64,000 nt of DNA from Helopsaltes ochotensis. Lineage: Eukaryota > Chordata > Aves > Passeriformes > Locustellidae. Numbering within the stretch: the first letter of the stretch is position 1; each line of letters starts with the position of its first letter. Below are positions 1-12,787 of the stretch, piece by piece. A program made the translations under genes and the position numbers. The notes beneath the pieces were generated by a model. That model was not told the origin of the DNA, searched no databases, and was given only the letters and a program-made list of their open reading frames with translations. The stretch covers positions 127,266 through 191,265 of the forward strand of contig VXBM01000343.1 in the NCBI GenBank assembly GCA_013400155.1, read 5' to 3'.

Positions 1-3000
1 GGGCTTCTTCATTTACAGCAAAAGCTTCTAGTTTAGACCTAAGATGGACTCCAAATAGTTTGCTTCTTCTACAAAGAAATGCTGCTAAGCATAGGAGAAT
101 AAGCTAAAAGCCATTTTCATGGAAGCTTATAATTTACAGAGTCACTAACAAAGATGACTTCTGTGGGAAATTAACATTTTAGGAGCCTACAACTTGATCA
201 GATCATCCCTGCCAGGGTCAACCTATGCTGCAGAGCTCCTAAGTCCAGCCTGTTCTTCAGGGTGGATAGTAATGAAGAACTCATTTGGGTAAAAAAGGCT
301 AAATAGGACAGCCAGTCACTAAAAGACCCCAGCAACATACACATATTAATTATATATCCTACATAGCCAAAGATGCTAATTTTATCACAATTATGTGCTG
401 GGAATCAGAAATAAGACCACCTAAAATTTGCACAATTCGTTTTTATCTCAGGACTGTTAACTGAATTTATGATTATGAAATACAACTGAATATTCACACA
501 GAATATCTAAATTGGATTTATGTATATAAAAGTAAGTGACTATTACAAGTGAAATTCTCCACAACACTTACTGCAATTTTAAAAAGCAAATTAACCACAT
601 ATACAATTTTCTGTTGGAACAGAGAAAGATTTAAAGAGTAACTCTCACTTGTAACCACTGTACAACCCAAAACATATGGTAAGTGTAAGAAACAAAAGAA
701 ATCAGAATGTCATTTCAAAAGCCCAAGAGATCTTTCGTTAAAGAAGCTAAAAAGCATTCCAAAAATTAAGTCAATGAGCAGTGAAAAATACCCCAAATAA
801 AACAAACAAAATCTTAAGGAAAAAAATTATACAGGCTGAACCTGAAGTGGATTTTCCAGTCAAAAGTCACAGTTTTGTGAACAGGGGGGTTTTAGAATCG
901 AAGTGCTGATGAAACCTTTATTGTATGGGTGAGAACCAAGCTAGTTACAATAATATACTTTGACTTCTCAACCAAACTTACTTTTATAAATAGCAAATTA
1001 AAATAATCTTTTTGAAACAAAACTTTTTGCAAAATAACCAATATCTGAGAAATCCGTATTATTTGCAGGCAGTAGGCATTAATGGGATGGAACCAAAAGT
1101 CAGCTTTCAAAACAGAGATCTATGGAACCATTTTGCAATGCCTGAGGAGATTTTTCAAACTCATCTCAATACCATTAAACATCTGTCCTTCTTCTTTCAT
1201 TGATTTAAAACATTTCTGAAGACTTGTGATTCAAAAAGGTAAAGATGGTAATTTAAAAAACACGGGGAAAAATTTCTCCCCAGGGAACTCTTCAGAAATG
1301 CAGCAACCAGTCCCTGCTAGCTGATCAATCTATTGTGGTATTGCTTTCAGTATAGTATAAATTTATCTAGCATTATCTCCAAATAATGCAAGCATCATTT
1401 GACTCAAAGAAAGGACAAAAGGACACTACAGTTATGACAGAAAACAAAGGAGGCAAGTAGACAAATGTCTGAAGTAGGCTGCCTTTCCCTGCAGATGAAA
1501 TAAAATCCTTTGCATGAACATTTATGAACACTGAAAACATGAATTAATGTCTTCACTGAAAATATAGTTCTGTGTTACAGGATAAGTAGTGCTACTGAGG
1601 TGCATCTTTTTGTTTTGAAAAACTTGGTTCTGCTTTTTAAAAATTTTCTGTTTTAACATAAAAGGGCCTTAAAGTTCTTGAGGATGATCTTCCCGTAATA
1701 TTTTTATAATAATGAATACAGGGCTTCCAATAATTCTCTTCGTAAAACATTAATTCCAGGACATAAACCCCATAGTGGCACTCTTTTATTTTTGCTTAAG
1801 TAGTGTCCCTATACATAGACACAACAATTTACATCAGAAGCAGGTCTCTTAAGAAGTCATTGCACAGTGATTTATACTGCTTATAAATATTACTTTTTTG
1901 GTGCATGGGAGGAAAGCATTAACACAAATCAGATGGTCTAAATTACCTACTACAAATACTCATACACTTTAATCTTTAAAACAAAACACTAAATTATTCA
2001 ATTGCTCAAACATCCAACTGAACCAAGAATCAGTAATTCATATATCATAAACCCTCAGTATTTACTGACAGACCACATAGACCTTTTTTTCCTTCAGAAA
2101 AAAACCCCAAAACCTAACATTTCAATTATCATTTGAGTGCTTCGAAGTTTGTTTTGTTCATTAATGTTCAGTTTATGAAATACAGTAAGATGTGTCCTAG
2201 ATGAAGTATGCTCCCATAAAAGAAATACTTAAAGAGAGCAGTATTTATATATAGGCATTTGTTTCTAGACCTCTCTCACAATAAACTGTCAAAAAAAATT
2301 TTCAAGTTGTTATTTAACTTGGGTAGTGGCAGATTCTTGACTATTGCTGAGAACACTTCTATCCAAGCGGCCAGGAAGAGTCAATGAGAAGTGTAATGTT
2401 CAACTGGCAGAACCAGAGCCAATGATACAAAACTCCCAACCCACACTCCATATCAAATCTTGCACACTTGATCAGTGAAGAATTGATGAACTGTCAGTTT
2501 AAGACAGACCAACAGCTCACCAAATCCAGAAGACAATGCTTTATCTTGCAGAGAATGTAAATACTTCTTGATCTTCTCAAAACCAAAGGGAAAAAAGTAT
2601 TTATGTGTATTTTCCCAATTTGTCTGGCTTCCTTTGCTGCACTCCAAATACAAACAAAAAGCATCAAAGCTGTTAATCTGCATCTCAGACAAAAAAAAAA
2701 AACCACCTAAATTTGGATGAGGAAGTTCTGTGATAGGAAGTGGACTAATAATAGGCTTGATTTTCTTTACATCTGTTAACATGACATTAATGTCATCTGT
2801 AACAATACTCAATCTAACTGAATTAGAACTAACCAAATTCCTGACACAACTGGCAGTGCTGAACTTCACAAACTGTTTTACTTCAGCAAAAGAGTTTTAA
2901 CACATATACTACTTCTCTGATTCAACAACATGTGATCTTACATCACAAAAGCTAGCAAAAAAAAAAAGTTTATCATAGTTTTTTGCTATTGTTTTGTGTT

Positions 3001-3242
3001 ATCAAGCCCTTTCCTAGGCTGGTTGATAACATGGTAGACAAGCTAATTGGCACCAGCTAGGCTCATTTTCCCATTATGGCATTTCTGCTAATGTCCTCCA
3101 AATCGCAAAACTACCACTGAGCACAATGATCCAATTTCTGTTTGTCACCAGTGATAGAACCTGGTCTCAGGATGGCAAAGAAGATGATCTGGCTAGGACA
3201 GAGAAGTTACTTTAGTTTTTTCAATGATGTCCTTAAGAAAAC

Positions 3243-3314
3243 CATAGAGTGCCTTGGGTTAGAAAGGACCTTGAAGATCATCTTGTTCTAAACCTTCTGT
3301 CATGGGCTGAGACA
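3243..3314 (-). repeat. CR1 LINE 3' end, left half of an interrupted copy
   Basis: This is the reverse complement of an avian CR1 3' end, with the typical ggaccttgaagatcatc and tgtcatgggctgagaca segments. The match breaks off at gagaca and resumes at position 4,427 (cctctcactagtccagg). Joined, the two sides follow the CR1 pattern without a gap, so this is the left half of a copy split by a later insertion. Confidence 0.8.
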
Positions 3315-4426
3315 CAGAATTACAGTATCCACTAAGTTGGAAGAGACCCAAAAGGATGATGAAGTCCCCTGACAGCGCTGTTCAATACTTCTTGAACTGT
3401 GACAGGCTGGTGCTGTGACCACTTCCCTGGGGAGACTATTCCAGAGCTCGACCACCTTCTGAGTGAAAAAACTTTTCCTGATAGCCTGATAGCCTCTCCT
3501 CACACACCTTTCAGGCCATTCCTTCAGATCCTGTCACTGGTCACCAGGTATCAGTGCCTTTGCTTCCCCTCCTGATGAGGAAGTTGTGACTGCAATGGGG
3601 TCTCCCCTCAGACTCCTCCAGGCTGAACAGACCAAGTGACCTCGGCCACTCCTCACACAGCTTCCCCTCAAGGCCCTTCACCATCCTTGTTACCCTCCTT
3701 TGGATGCTCTCTAAGAGTTTAATGTCTTTATTACACTGTGGCACCCAGAGCTGCCCCAGCACTGAGGTGAGGCCGCCCCAGTGCAGAGCACAGGGGACAA
3801 TCCCCTCCCTTGCCCGGCTGGAGACGCTGTCCCTGATGTCCCCAGGACACGGGTGGCCCTCCTGGCTGCCAGGGCACTGCTGGCTCACATTCAGCTTCCC
3901 ATCAGCCAGGACCCCCAGGTCCTTTCAGGGCACTGCTCTCCAGCCTCTCGTTCCCAGTCTGTCTGTACACCCAGGGTTGCTCCAGCCCAGGTGCAGAACC
4001 CGGCGCTTTCCCTCACTCTGGAACTTCACCAGGCTGGGGATTGATTGCCCAGCCCCCTCGGCAGGGCCTCCTGGCCTGGAGGAGTCAACAGCTCCTCCCA
4101 GTTTTGTATCATCTGTGGACTTCGAATCCCTCCCAGTCCTGCACCCAACCATTTATGGGGATGCTGAGGAGCACAGAGCCCAAGGTGGAGCCCTGAGGAA
4201 CCCCCCAGTGACAGGTCCCCACTCTGATGTCACCCCATTCACTGAAACCCTTTGTGCCTGACCCACGAGCCAGCTGCCCTCCCATCACACAATGTGTTTG
4301 TCCAGCTGAGTGCTGCACATTGTGTCCAACAGGGCACTGTGAGAAACAGTACTGAAAGCTTTACTGAAATCTAAGAATTTGACATCAAGTGACTTCCCTT
4401 TATCAGCTAGGTGGGTTACCTTTTCA
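3315..4426 (-). mobile_element. CR1 LINE, 5'-truncated, inserted inside an older CR1
   Basis: This minus-strand CR1 fragment covers the 3' part of ORF2. Broken frames still show reverse-transcriptase landmarks: WGVPQGSTLGSVLL at about 4.2 kb, DDTKLGGAVDS with VLHLGWSNPG near 4.0-4.1 kb, and an FFTQKVVELWNSLPREVV-type C-terminal tail near 3.4-3.5 kb. The catalytic ADD is altered to TDD, and several stops and shifts make it inactive. It is GC-richer than its surroundings. The 5' truncation at ttttca is typical of LINE retrotransposition. Confidence 0.85.
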
Positions 4427-4580
4427 CCTCTCACTAGTCCAGGTTGCTCAGAGGCCCATTCTCTCCAGTCTTAAACACTTCCAAGGATGGGGCAGTTACC
4501 ACTTCTTTAGGCAACATGTTCCAGTGTCCCTCCACTCTCACAATAAAGAAAAATTCTGCAGTGAAAATATCTCCACTGGC
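4427..4580 (-). repeat. CR1 LINE, right half of the interrupted copy
   Basis: This segment continues the CR1 begun at 3,243 (tcactagtccaggttgctcag, then aacacttccaaggatggggc and the gttccagtgtccctccactctcac segment). The end near 4,580 is approximate because similarity fades. Confidence 0.75.
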
Positions 4581-5043
4581 ACCTAAGCTCTCCCTACAAA
4601 AGCCCCCAACATGGATTCAAATTACACGGGAAAGTAATGGGATAGTCTTCTCAGGGACTCCAAGATGAAGGAACCTGGGAGCACCTCAGGCAAACAACAC
4701 CTCAACCAAGGGTCCTTTATAACTGTGCTTAGGCAACAGCCACCATCAAATTATCCCAGTAAATTTCAGCTAGAGTTGCGATGAGGAAGTTGCATTGTCA
4801 GGCTGGAAGAAGATGTGCGGTATCATTGATACAGTGTAATTGTGAATGATATTCACAAAAAAAATCCTATTCAGAAGAGATGGTCTTTTAAATGTTTGAG
4901 CTTATGAGAGTACAGTGAAAGTCAGCAAATGCTTGTTCTGCTACCATCTTTACCTTTTCAGGTCTGTACAGGTTATCAGAATATAGAACAGATTGAGAAG
5001 GAAGAACCTAGAAATCTATAGCTATACCAGGAGGTTCACTTAC

Positions 5044-5176
5044 CTTCCAGAGGATCTTTATTTAAGCCCAGCTGGCTAATAATATATCGAGGGATGTCTG
5101 TTTTAATGCCTTGCCCCTCCTTAGCATGGCCTTCCGCAGCTTCCAAAAGATAGTAAAACTCTTCAGGATCAAATTC
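5044..5176 (-). CDS. MAST4: MAST4 coding exon, DUF1908 C-terminal part
   Basis: This 133-nt exon lies between tttttcctctag and gtaagtg. It starts in phase 0 with EFDPEEFYYLLEAAEGHAKE, continues GQGIKTDIPRYIISQLGLNK and DPLE, and ends with the first base of a Glu or Gly codon. It completes most of the pre-kinase domain. The EFDPEEFY-LLEAAEGHAKEGQGIK block is nearly invariant in MAST proteins, and the NKDPLE ending favours MAST4. The following exon, expected to begin EMA and lead towards the kinase domain, is not visible between 1 and 5,043. Confidence 0.98.
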
Positions 5177-6751
5177 CTAGAGGAAAAATAATCATCATTT
5201 TCTCTGTTGAAACCGGTTCCTTAGGGTCTAACATAAAAACTACCTCTGCTTCTTCTAACTCCACATATATGGTATTTTCCTACTAAAAACAATATCTCTT
5301 TATTCTCTCACCAACAGTCAATCCAATTCTTATAGAGTGTAACAAGATGTAAGCAATGGAGTTGCATGTCATTATTTTGAGCAGTACTTTGTATGAATAG
5401 TATGTTCTTTGCCCTCAAAACATCATGTAATACTGAGTGAAATGACCTATAACCAGCAAAAATAAGATTTCAGATAGAGAAGACCATCTCCTTGCATGTG
5501 CTAGCTTATAAAAATCTACTACTATGTAAACTATGTAAATACATTCCACTGTTTACTTCTGAAGTATTAATTTCAAGAATTTCTAATCAATATATATGCA
5601 CTGTTTTTTATGGAAAATACACTAGCTTTAGAATGAAGATAAAATTGAAACTTGATTTAAAGAATCTGAGCTTCATTGATCCAATTGTTTCAAATCCAGA
5701 AATGAAACATTATCCTGTGGGAACTAACTATATTACAACCCTCATGTATAACATAACAAAAAGGCAAGCCTCAACAAGGAACAAAAAGAAGAGAAACTCA
5801 AGTCCCTTGGAAATACATTTATTTTACTACTTTTACAGACTATGAAAAGAGAAATACATTGAAAGGAGAAAGGAAGATTATAAAAACAACATGGGTAGGA
5901 TTTTTTAATACAATTTCTCTCTCTACTGGCATGAATTCCTACCAAAACATCTGTTCATGGTTAGTGCATTCTTCAAGGTGTTTGTGCCTACAGGTGTAAT
6001 CCTTAACAGAATGATAGCCATCAATCATTAATGTAACAAAACAGACTTTTCCTCGAGTAGGTCAGCTCTGTCACAATACCTGCAGAAGCCAGGTAGACTG
6101 CTGAGATAGCTAATTTCCTGACTGTTTTGCAGCCAAACATAACTCCATGGTATTTTAGACTGTATGTTGAGTCACAACGGTCCTGTCCCAGATCCTCAAG
6201 CTAGTCAGGACCTGGAAAGTCAACATCCCAACCCAGAAGGCAGCTTGAGAAATTCCATACCATGCTTCATTTTGGAAGCAGCAAAACTGCTGCAGCTAAC
6301 AGGAGGAGCTGCAGCATGTCTGAAATATAGTATCTCTGGAATTTTCAATCTTATGGAAACAATCTTAGTTTTACACATGTCATGAAACAATTTTCATCAC
6401 GTACAACCTACTGCAAAGAACTTACCACAAACCCATGAACTGTCCAAGTCACCTTTAGCTCAAACTCTCAGTATGCTGCAAACCTGAATATGAACCAATA
6501 ACTAAACAATACATACTGTATCATTCTTACTCTCCTCATCTTACATGCCATCTCCAGCTATATCTCTTACACGTTACTCCTTGGCACTCAAGCAGCCAAC
6601 AGTATGATGCCGTGTGTCAAGATTTCTATTTACTTTTGTCATGAAAACATTATCATCTGCTGACCTGCTGCAGTGGCAGATCTACAGCTATAATCCTCCA
6701 CTTACTAGCAAGACATGGCAATTTCAAAACAGGTAATTTTAATCATATGAA

Positions 6752-6773
6752 TGTGTGTGTGTGTGTTTGTGTG
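6752..6773. repeat. TG dinucleotide microsatellite
   Basis: A run of TG units with one interruption (gtttg). Confidence 0.9.
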
Positions 6774-7638
6774 CAACTATCTACACATGTCCAAATTATG
6801 AGAAGCAATGGATTTATTTTCTGATCTTCACTTCCAACTCTGCATTTCACTTTCCATGTACAAAAGGAGAAAAACATAGCTCTTACCACAAATGAAACCG
6901 TAAAACCTTTATTCGTATGATTACCAAGTAAATGAAAATAGGACTTCACATGCTATGAACACTTGGAACAAAACCACCATCAGAAAACTGACAGTTTTAC
7001 TGCACAGTGCCTGAAATGGCTGAAGACCACAAAGCTGGATTTCTTTCCTACAATTTTGAACTTTCTTACAGAGGCTGAAGTTTTCCAGACATAGTATCTA
7101 TTTCAGACAGCTACTCTAAAATATCAGACAGTAATATTCAAAAGTTTCCACAGAAACGCTACAGAAAAAAATTCTGTTTCTTTAAATTTACAATTATGTT
7201 TATGATCTAGGCTTAACATCTTCTTGCATGAAAAATGTATTGCTGTATGACCGTATGGCTAAATTCGTTCAAGCTACCCATATCTGTAGAGATGTACGAT
7301 GCAGGGTTGTTACAACCCAGTTTAAACCTCCTGAAGATCCTGAAGTTTGAAGTGAGAACATTTGAAGCAAGCTATGCTGGTTTTCCCTGCCACTGCTCTG
7401 AAACTCCACTGAGAGACACAGTCACATCTGACCTTCCACTCACTTCAGCATGCCCAGCAAAAGGAGGGGTGCAGGATACACACTACTCTACTTGAAGGAT
7501 AAGGCAGAAAAAGTAGCCTAGGATAAAATCCTAGTAGCAGAAAGTGGGAACTAGGTGAACAAGATCCCATTAAAACTTAGTACTTAGGAAGAATAAACTA
7601 ACAGGCAAATAGACCATCACAAGAGACTTGAATGGGAA

Positions 7639-8089
7639 CCACAGAATCATCATGGTTTAGAGAGACCTTTAAGATCATTCAGTCCAACTATCCATCCAGC
7701 CCTACCAGTGTAACCCCTAAATCTCTGAACCATCACCCAGCACCAGATCCAAACACCTCTTGAACACCTCCAGATGACTCCACCACCTCCCTTCACAGCC
7801 TATTCCAATGCCTGACCATTCTAACAGGGGAAAAAGATTTTCAAATACACAATCTGAATCTCCCCTGTCTTAATTTAAAGCCATATCCCATAGTCCTGCA
7901 GGCACTGTAGGAGAGACTGGCTCCCACCTGGCACCTGCCTTCCAGGGAGCTGTGAGTGGTAAGGTGCCCCCTGAGCCCCCCCTTCTCCAGACTAAACAAA
8001 CCCACCTCCCTCGGCTGCTCCTAGATACATTTTCTAGACCTTTCATGGGTCTTGCTGCTCTTCACTGGACACACTCCAGCACCTCCATT
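7639..8089 (-). mobile_element. CR1 LINE fragment, 5'-truncated
   Basis: The segment begins with ccacagaatcatcatggttt and follows the reverse complement of an avian CR1 3' region: a ttcaagaggtgtttggatct-type stretch, the cagcctattccaatgcc block, and ccttctccagactaaacaaa with cactccagcacctcc at the far end. No intact frame remains. It lies in a MAST4 intron in the sense direction of the gene. Confidence 0.85.
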
Positions 8090-9607
8090 AGAAAGCTAAA
8101 AGAGAATGATGATGCTGGGAACAATGGGAGAAAGCTGGGAAGGATGTAAAGTATTATTAACAAATCTTGGTCTGACCACCACAAGATGTAGATTTAAGGG
8201 GATTTTTGGATGTGTGATAATAGAGAAGGATGCAAACAAGAGCAGGAAAAAACAAGGACATGAGAAACTGGATGATGTGGAGAAACATGTAAACCCTCTA
8301 AATAGAGCAGAGAACAGCACACTAGACATGGAATGAACTTCTTGGGGAGAAGGAGTAAAACAAGTTTGGATTCAATGGCAGAAACAGGACATGCTAGGAT
8401 GATGTTCTCTCTGAAGCCCTTCTTTTTGTTTTGTTTTGGTTGTTTTTTTTAAACATCTCTTTCATGCTGACTCAGAGCACATATCTTATTTTTAGATTCC
8501 TTCTGAACTGCAAATCACGAACAAAAAGGCAACTGGGAACACTGAGACTTGGTGTTTCCAAAACAAAACAGAGGCAGTTCTGAAAATGCCCATGGCTGGA
8601 TGAGTATTAACTGTACCACAGATGAAGGGACACAGCACAGAGCCAAAATCAGTTTGGAAAGACTCACTAGCTCAGATTCAGTGCGATGCAAACGCAGTTA
8701 TGACAATTTCAGGCATAACTTGAGCCTAGCAGCAGGCTGGCTTCCGCATAAGCCCTGCCAGCCTCAAATAGCTGTATGCAGCATCAATACTGATCTTAGT
8801 ATTGGCAAGCAGAGTGGCTCAAAGTCAGCTCAGGCTGCCTGCCAGGCCTTTTGGACTCAGGCTGGCTCTGGCATGGTATTTGGGTGTCTACACCATCCTC
8901 CTGTGTACACTGTGTTCTGCAAGTTCAACTGAACAACTGAAGCACACAGGCTCTGTGTGTAGGAGCAATTTCCTGCACCTGAGCCATCCCAGCTCCCACA
9001 GCAGGGGCAAGAAAAGCAGAAACACACCCACAGGCTCACACAAACCAACCCAGACTGACAACATCAATGCTATGCTCATGCATAAATAAATTAACTCTTC
9101 TGCTCCTTCTGGCCCCAGTATAACACCAAGTACCCATGTATCCAGACAGCCTAATCCCTCTGCTGCTCTTATTGTCAGATCAGGTACTGCAGAGGTGACC
9201 TCAAGCTGTTTATACTTCTGGCAGCTGTTGAGTGCAACAACAAAACTAGGAAACTTAAGAAATGAGAAAATCACCAAGCAATTACAATTCTGGAACAGTC
9301 TCCCAAGAAATGGAGAAGTCTAAAAAAACAACAGAAAAAGCCAACTGGTTTTAAACAGCAGCTTCCTCAGTTGATGAAAAGGATTCTATACCATAGTATC
9401 CGCAATAGCAGGGAACCAAACAAAACTGCAGGAGGGTCCTGCCAGTATACTATATCCAAAAATAGAAGTGGAAAGGATCCCACCAACAATGAAGCCCTAC
9501 CACACTGTTTGACATGTTCCAAAAATTGATTGTAAAGAGCCTTGAATACTGAATCAGAGAACTGCCTACACTACTAAAAACATTACTCATAGCAAGCATA
9601 ACCTTAC

Positions 9608-9709
9608 CAGGCATTCCAGTAAGCGAGCAGGACGAGCAATAACTATCAGGATTTTTCGAACAAGTTGTTTAATGAACGCCATTTCTCCACTCTCTGATCG
9701 CTCTTGTGC
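9608..9709 (-). CDS. MAST4: MAST4 coding exon, DUF1908 middle (AQERSESGEMAFIKQLVRK)
   Basis: This 102-nt exon encodes 34 residues, both ends in phase 0, between ttgtcttttag and gtaagg. It reads AQERSESGEMAFIKQLVRK and then ILIVIARPARLLECL. The ERSES-(A/F)xxQLVRKxLIxIxRPARLLECL pattern is the second, strongly conserved helix of DUF1908. It continues directly into EFDPEEFYYLLEAAEG of the next exon. The family motif is intact. Confidence 0.98.
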
Positions 9710-12577
9710 CTAAAAGACAAATATAAAGTCATATTGAACCAAATTACATTCAATGCACTGCTTAGGAAAGCATGTATGATATTTAGAACACCTGCAGGGT
9801 TTGAAACATGTACTTGATACAAACAGCGCATCAATTTCAAGATGCCAGCAGAGACAGCAAAGATCTGAGCAACACTCTAACTTCTGCTGAAATAATCCCA
9901 GCTTCAAAACTCTAACACTGCAACAACAATACAACAAACACCTACTTCCTTTCTTTCCTGATTTCTTAAGGTTACACAGTATTATTACCACGGATTTTCA
10001 AACAGATAAAATGTATCAATACAGATCAATACAGATCTATACATGCAGGTTGTGTCTCCATTTGTTAACAATGTTAGGTCAAAATGAAAACTAACATAAC
10101 TAATAGTAATAGATATAATCAATATCCGTCTGAAATTCATACTGTCTTTTGGTCATAGGAAAATGACAATTTATACATAGATATACATACAAAAAACCTA
10201 TACATGCAGAGAGGCTTCATCTAAAGGTACGTGTAGAAAGGATGATAATAAAAATTGAGTTCTACAAAGATTACAAAAAAGAGGGGGAAGTGCTATGGAA
10301 GAATACATACAGAAAAAATCTAGATTTGACAACATCTGCACAATGGTCTGAGCTGTATTTCAAGTTTAAGTGTTCCCTCTAAGAAAAAATTACATTATTT
10401 AAGGATGCTAGTGAATGCTAAGAAACTGTATAATTCTCCTTCTGATTAGAATGTACTAATAGCCCTTGCCTCTAATATCAAAGCATTTCCTTGCTCTGAA
10501 CAGTAAAACTCACAGACCTAAGTTTCTCAGCATCTCTTGCTTATTCAAAACCACAAAGAAAATTAAGAAACTAACACTTAAAAATTATTACTAGGGATCA
10601 ATAAGTACCAGTAAGTACTTTTCCTATAACACATTACATTTTTGAAAAAAAACTCTATGAAAAGATGAAGCTATGCATATTGCTCTTAACATAAGTACTA
10701 CAATTATAAAAATCACCAAACATGAGAGGAATTAATTTGTGGAGTTGAAAAAAGGAAAAAAAGAAAATGGCACAAATATTACCTAGCAGGTTTCAGAAGA
10801 ATCTCAACTGGACAGCAGCATAATTCTGAATATTATCAACTTAGCCCAAATAAAACTCTTTGCTAAACAAAGCATATTACATTTAAGAGGAATGAAGCAG
10901 GAAAGCATTCAGGTCCACTCAACCCTAAAATTCTGAAACTTTTGGCTGAGCCAAGCTGCTTCAACCTCAAGGGAGTCTTCCCCTAGTTAAAGTAGCTGCA
11001 CAGTACCAAGCAGCAGAAGGAATACGGTTTTCTGTTGAAGACTGCAGCTGGGAATTGAGAACAATGAATCAGGTGAAACCAAAGCACAACTAAGTGCCCA
11101 TAACGAAGCTGTGCAAAGAAGACGTTTTCATACTGTCATATCATGCTGTTAACAAGAAGCAAGCAGTGGACTCAAAAGTTAAGTCTGAATTTTTTAAGGT
11201 ATAATGTCTTCGCAGAATAGGAATCTTTTTCATAATAAAGAATTAGCATCATAGAGTATGACAAAATGAGTGGCTCAGTGATTCTTTAAACAATGCATTG
11301 CTTTATATGCAGATTGAAGAATAATGTGCTTGCATGTTTTTTCTGCAGGTTTTGGGAGAAGTGTTAGTGAAAACATATTCTAATTTGCACTTAATGTGTA
11401 GTAGAATTGCATGCTTTAATTTTAAGGCATGTATCTTTAATAGTGTTAACAGTGATTCAGTGACTCCTGGCTTAGACATTTTTTCTTGTGTTTTGACATT
11501 ATCAACTGGCCAGTTCTGCCTGCACTTTGGAACGGCAGAAAAGTCACTTCCTAAGATCACTTAGCATGATCACTTGATCCTATGATCACTTCCTAAAAAG
11601 GTTACTGGTTCAAAACCTCCTCTTGACTAGTAAGCAACCTCTAAATATTTTTAATGTTAAAGAAATATGGTTTCTTATCAACAATCCAGAGTAAACTTAA
11701 CTGTGTCTTAAATCTTGTTTTGCTGTATGAGAAGTTCAAAAACCAGTACTGTCACAAATCCTATTTACTGAATAGTAATTAACAAAAAAGCAGAATAGGA
11801 AAAACAAAAAACCAAACCAAGCCAAAAGAAAACAAAAACCCTGCTTGTGCATTCAAAAGAAAGCAGAAGACAAATTAAGACAGGCACCATAGCTTAATGT
11901 ATCAGCTGGAAAAAATTTCTAAGTGATTTCAAATCAGCTGCTCTATCAGAATTATTTTGACTTATACTATCAAATCCCAAACAAATAAATGACTACATTA
12001 CATGTTGCATTCATTCTTTTGAAAATGATACATTAATAAACTACAGCAACTTATGTAACAACACGTTTGCCTAGTTTCAAGGTCTTCTTAATTTAGCTGA
12101 TTATTCTGTGAAATATTTAGAAAAGACATTAGTTCTGTTAATAACATATAGCTAAGAGAGCAATGTTACAAATAATTAAACAATAAATAATCTCTCACTA
12201 ATAGAAAGCTAAGGGCTGCTGTCTGCTTTCTCAACACAGTAGGGTTGATAAAAGGGAAGTGTGTATGTTACCTTATTTATTTAAAGTAAATGGAATAGCC
12301 AGCCCTGTCTGGGGTTTATGTCTGTAAGCCATCCACAACTTGCACTGCAGGACATAATGCTGTTTTTTTCTGAAATCTTTACAACCCATCTATTCCAGAT
12401 CAATATGCTAGGGTGCCTTATAGTTTTTGTAGGAGTCATTATGTAGACTAAAGCACCTTCTGAATACCGCTTTGACAATTACTAGCGTAAACAGTGATAA
12501 TTTGAGACAATATTCAAGAAAACTCTTAGGCAAACAGATTTAAACAATTTTTAAGACAGCAGTCTCCTGGCTCATAC
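9710..12577 (-). other. MAST4: MAST4 intron (2.9 kb)
   Basis: AT-rich intron. It shows a short direct repeat of gatcaatacagatc type at about 10.01-10.04 kb and clustered GATCACTT motifs at about 11.55-11.60 kb. No mobile element is recognised. Confidence 0.85.
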
Positions 12578-12787
12578 CTCCTGTAGCAATTTGTCTAATT
12601 TCTGCTGTAATTCAAGGAAGTATCGTGACGTGATGAGGCCCTGGTGAGATTTATCCAAACAATCTCGAGCCAGTTCTGTGATCTGATGGTGGGTAAAACT
12701 GAGCACTCCATCTGCCAGAGGAAGGATGTTCTCTGGAGAATGATTTGTTATAATGTCCTGAAGCCTCTCTTCCATCTGAGCTGTGGC
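12578..12787 (-). CDS. MAST4: MAST4 coding exon, DUF1908 first half
   Basis: This 210-nt exon encodes exactly 70 residues, both ends in phase 0, between ttctatag and gtatgag. It starts ATAQMEERLQDIITNHSPEN, continues ILPLADGVLSFTHHQITELA and RDCLDKSHQGLITSRYF, and ends LELQQKLDKLLQE. This is the N-terminal half of the MAST pre-kinase domain (DUF1908, Pfam PF08926), a helical bundle conserved just ahead of the kinase domain. LADGVLSF and ARDCL are family-invariant motifs, and SHQGLITSRYFLELQ favours MAST4. No stop, frameshift or odd codon is seen. Confidence 0.98.

Larger units (their letters stand above)
1..5043 (-). other. MAST4: MAST4 intron (at least 5.0 kb, runs off left edge)
   Basis: No kinase-domain exon or other MAST4 exon is visible here. 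The stretch holds the nested CR1 pair at 3.24-4.58 kb. A minus-strand open frame of about 147 codons at 2,453-2,896 is not recognised. The rest is AT-rich and featureless. Confidence 0.85.
5177..9607 (-). other. MAST4: MAST4 intron (4.4 kb) with CR1 fragment
   Basis: This intron contains a TG microsatellite at about 6.75-6.77 kb and a 5'-truncated CR1 at about 7.64-8.09 kb. Overlapping open frames at 8.55-9.28 kb on both strands match nothing I recognise and are treated as chance. Confidence 0.85.

Noticed and set aside
3704..4318. Long overlapping frames on both strands at 3.5-4.3 kb
   Set aside because: These are shadows and remnants of CR1 ORF2 in the GC-richer inner CR1, not a host gene.
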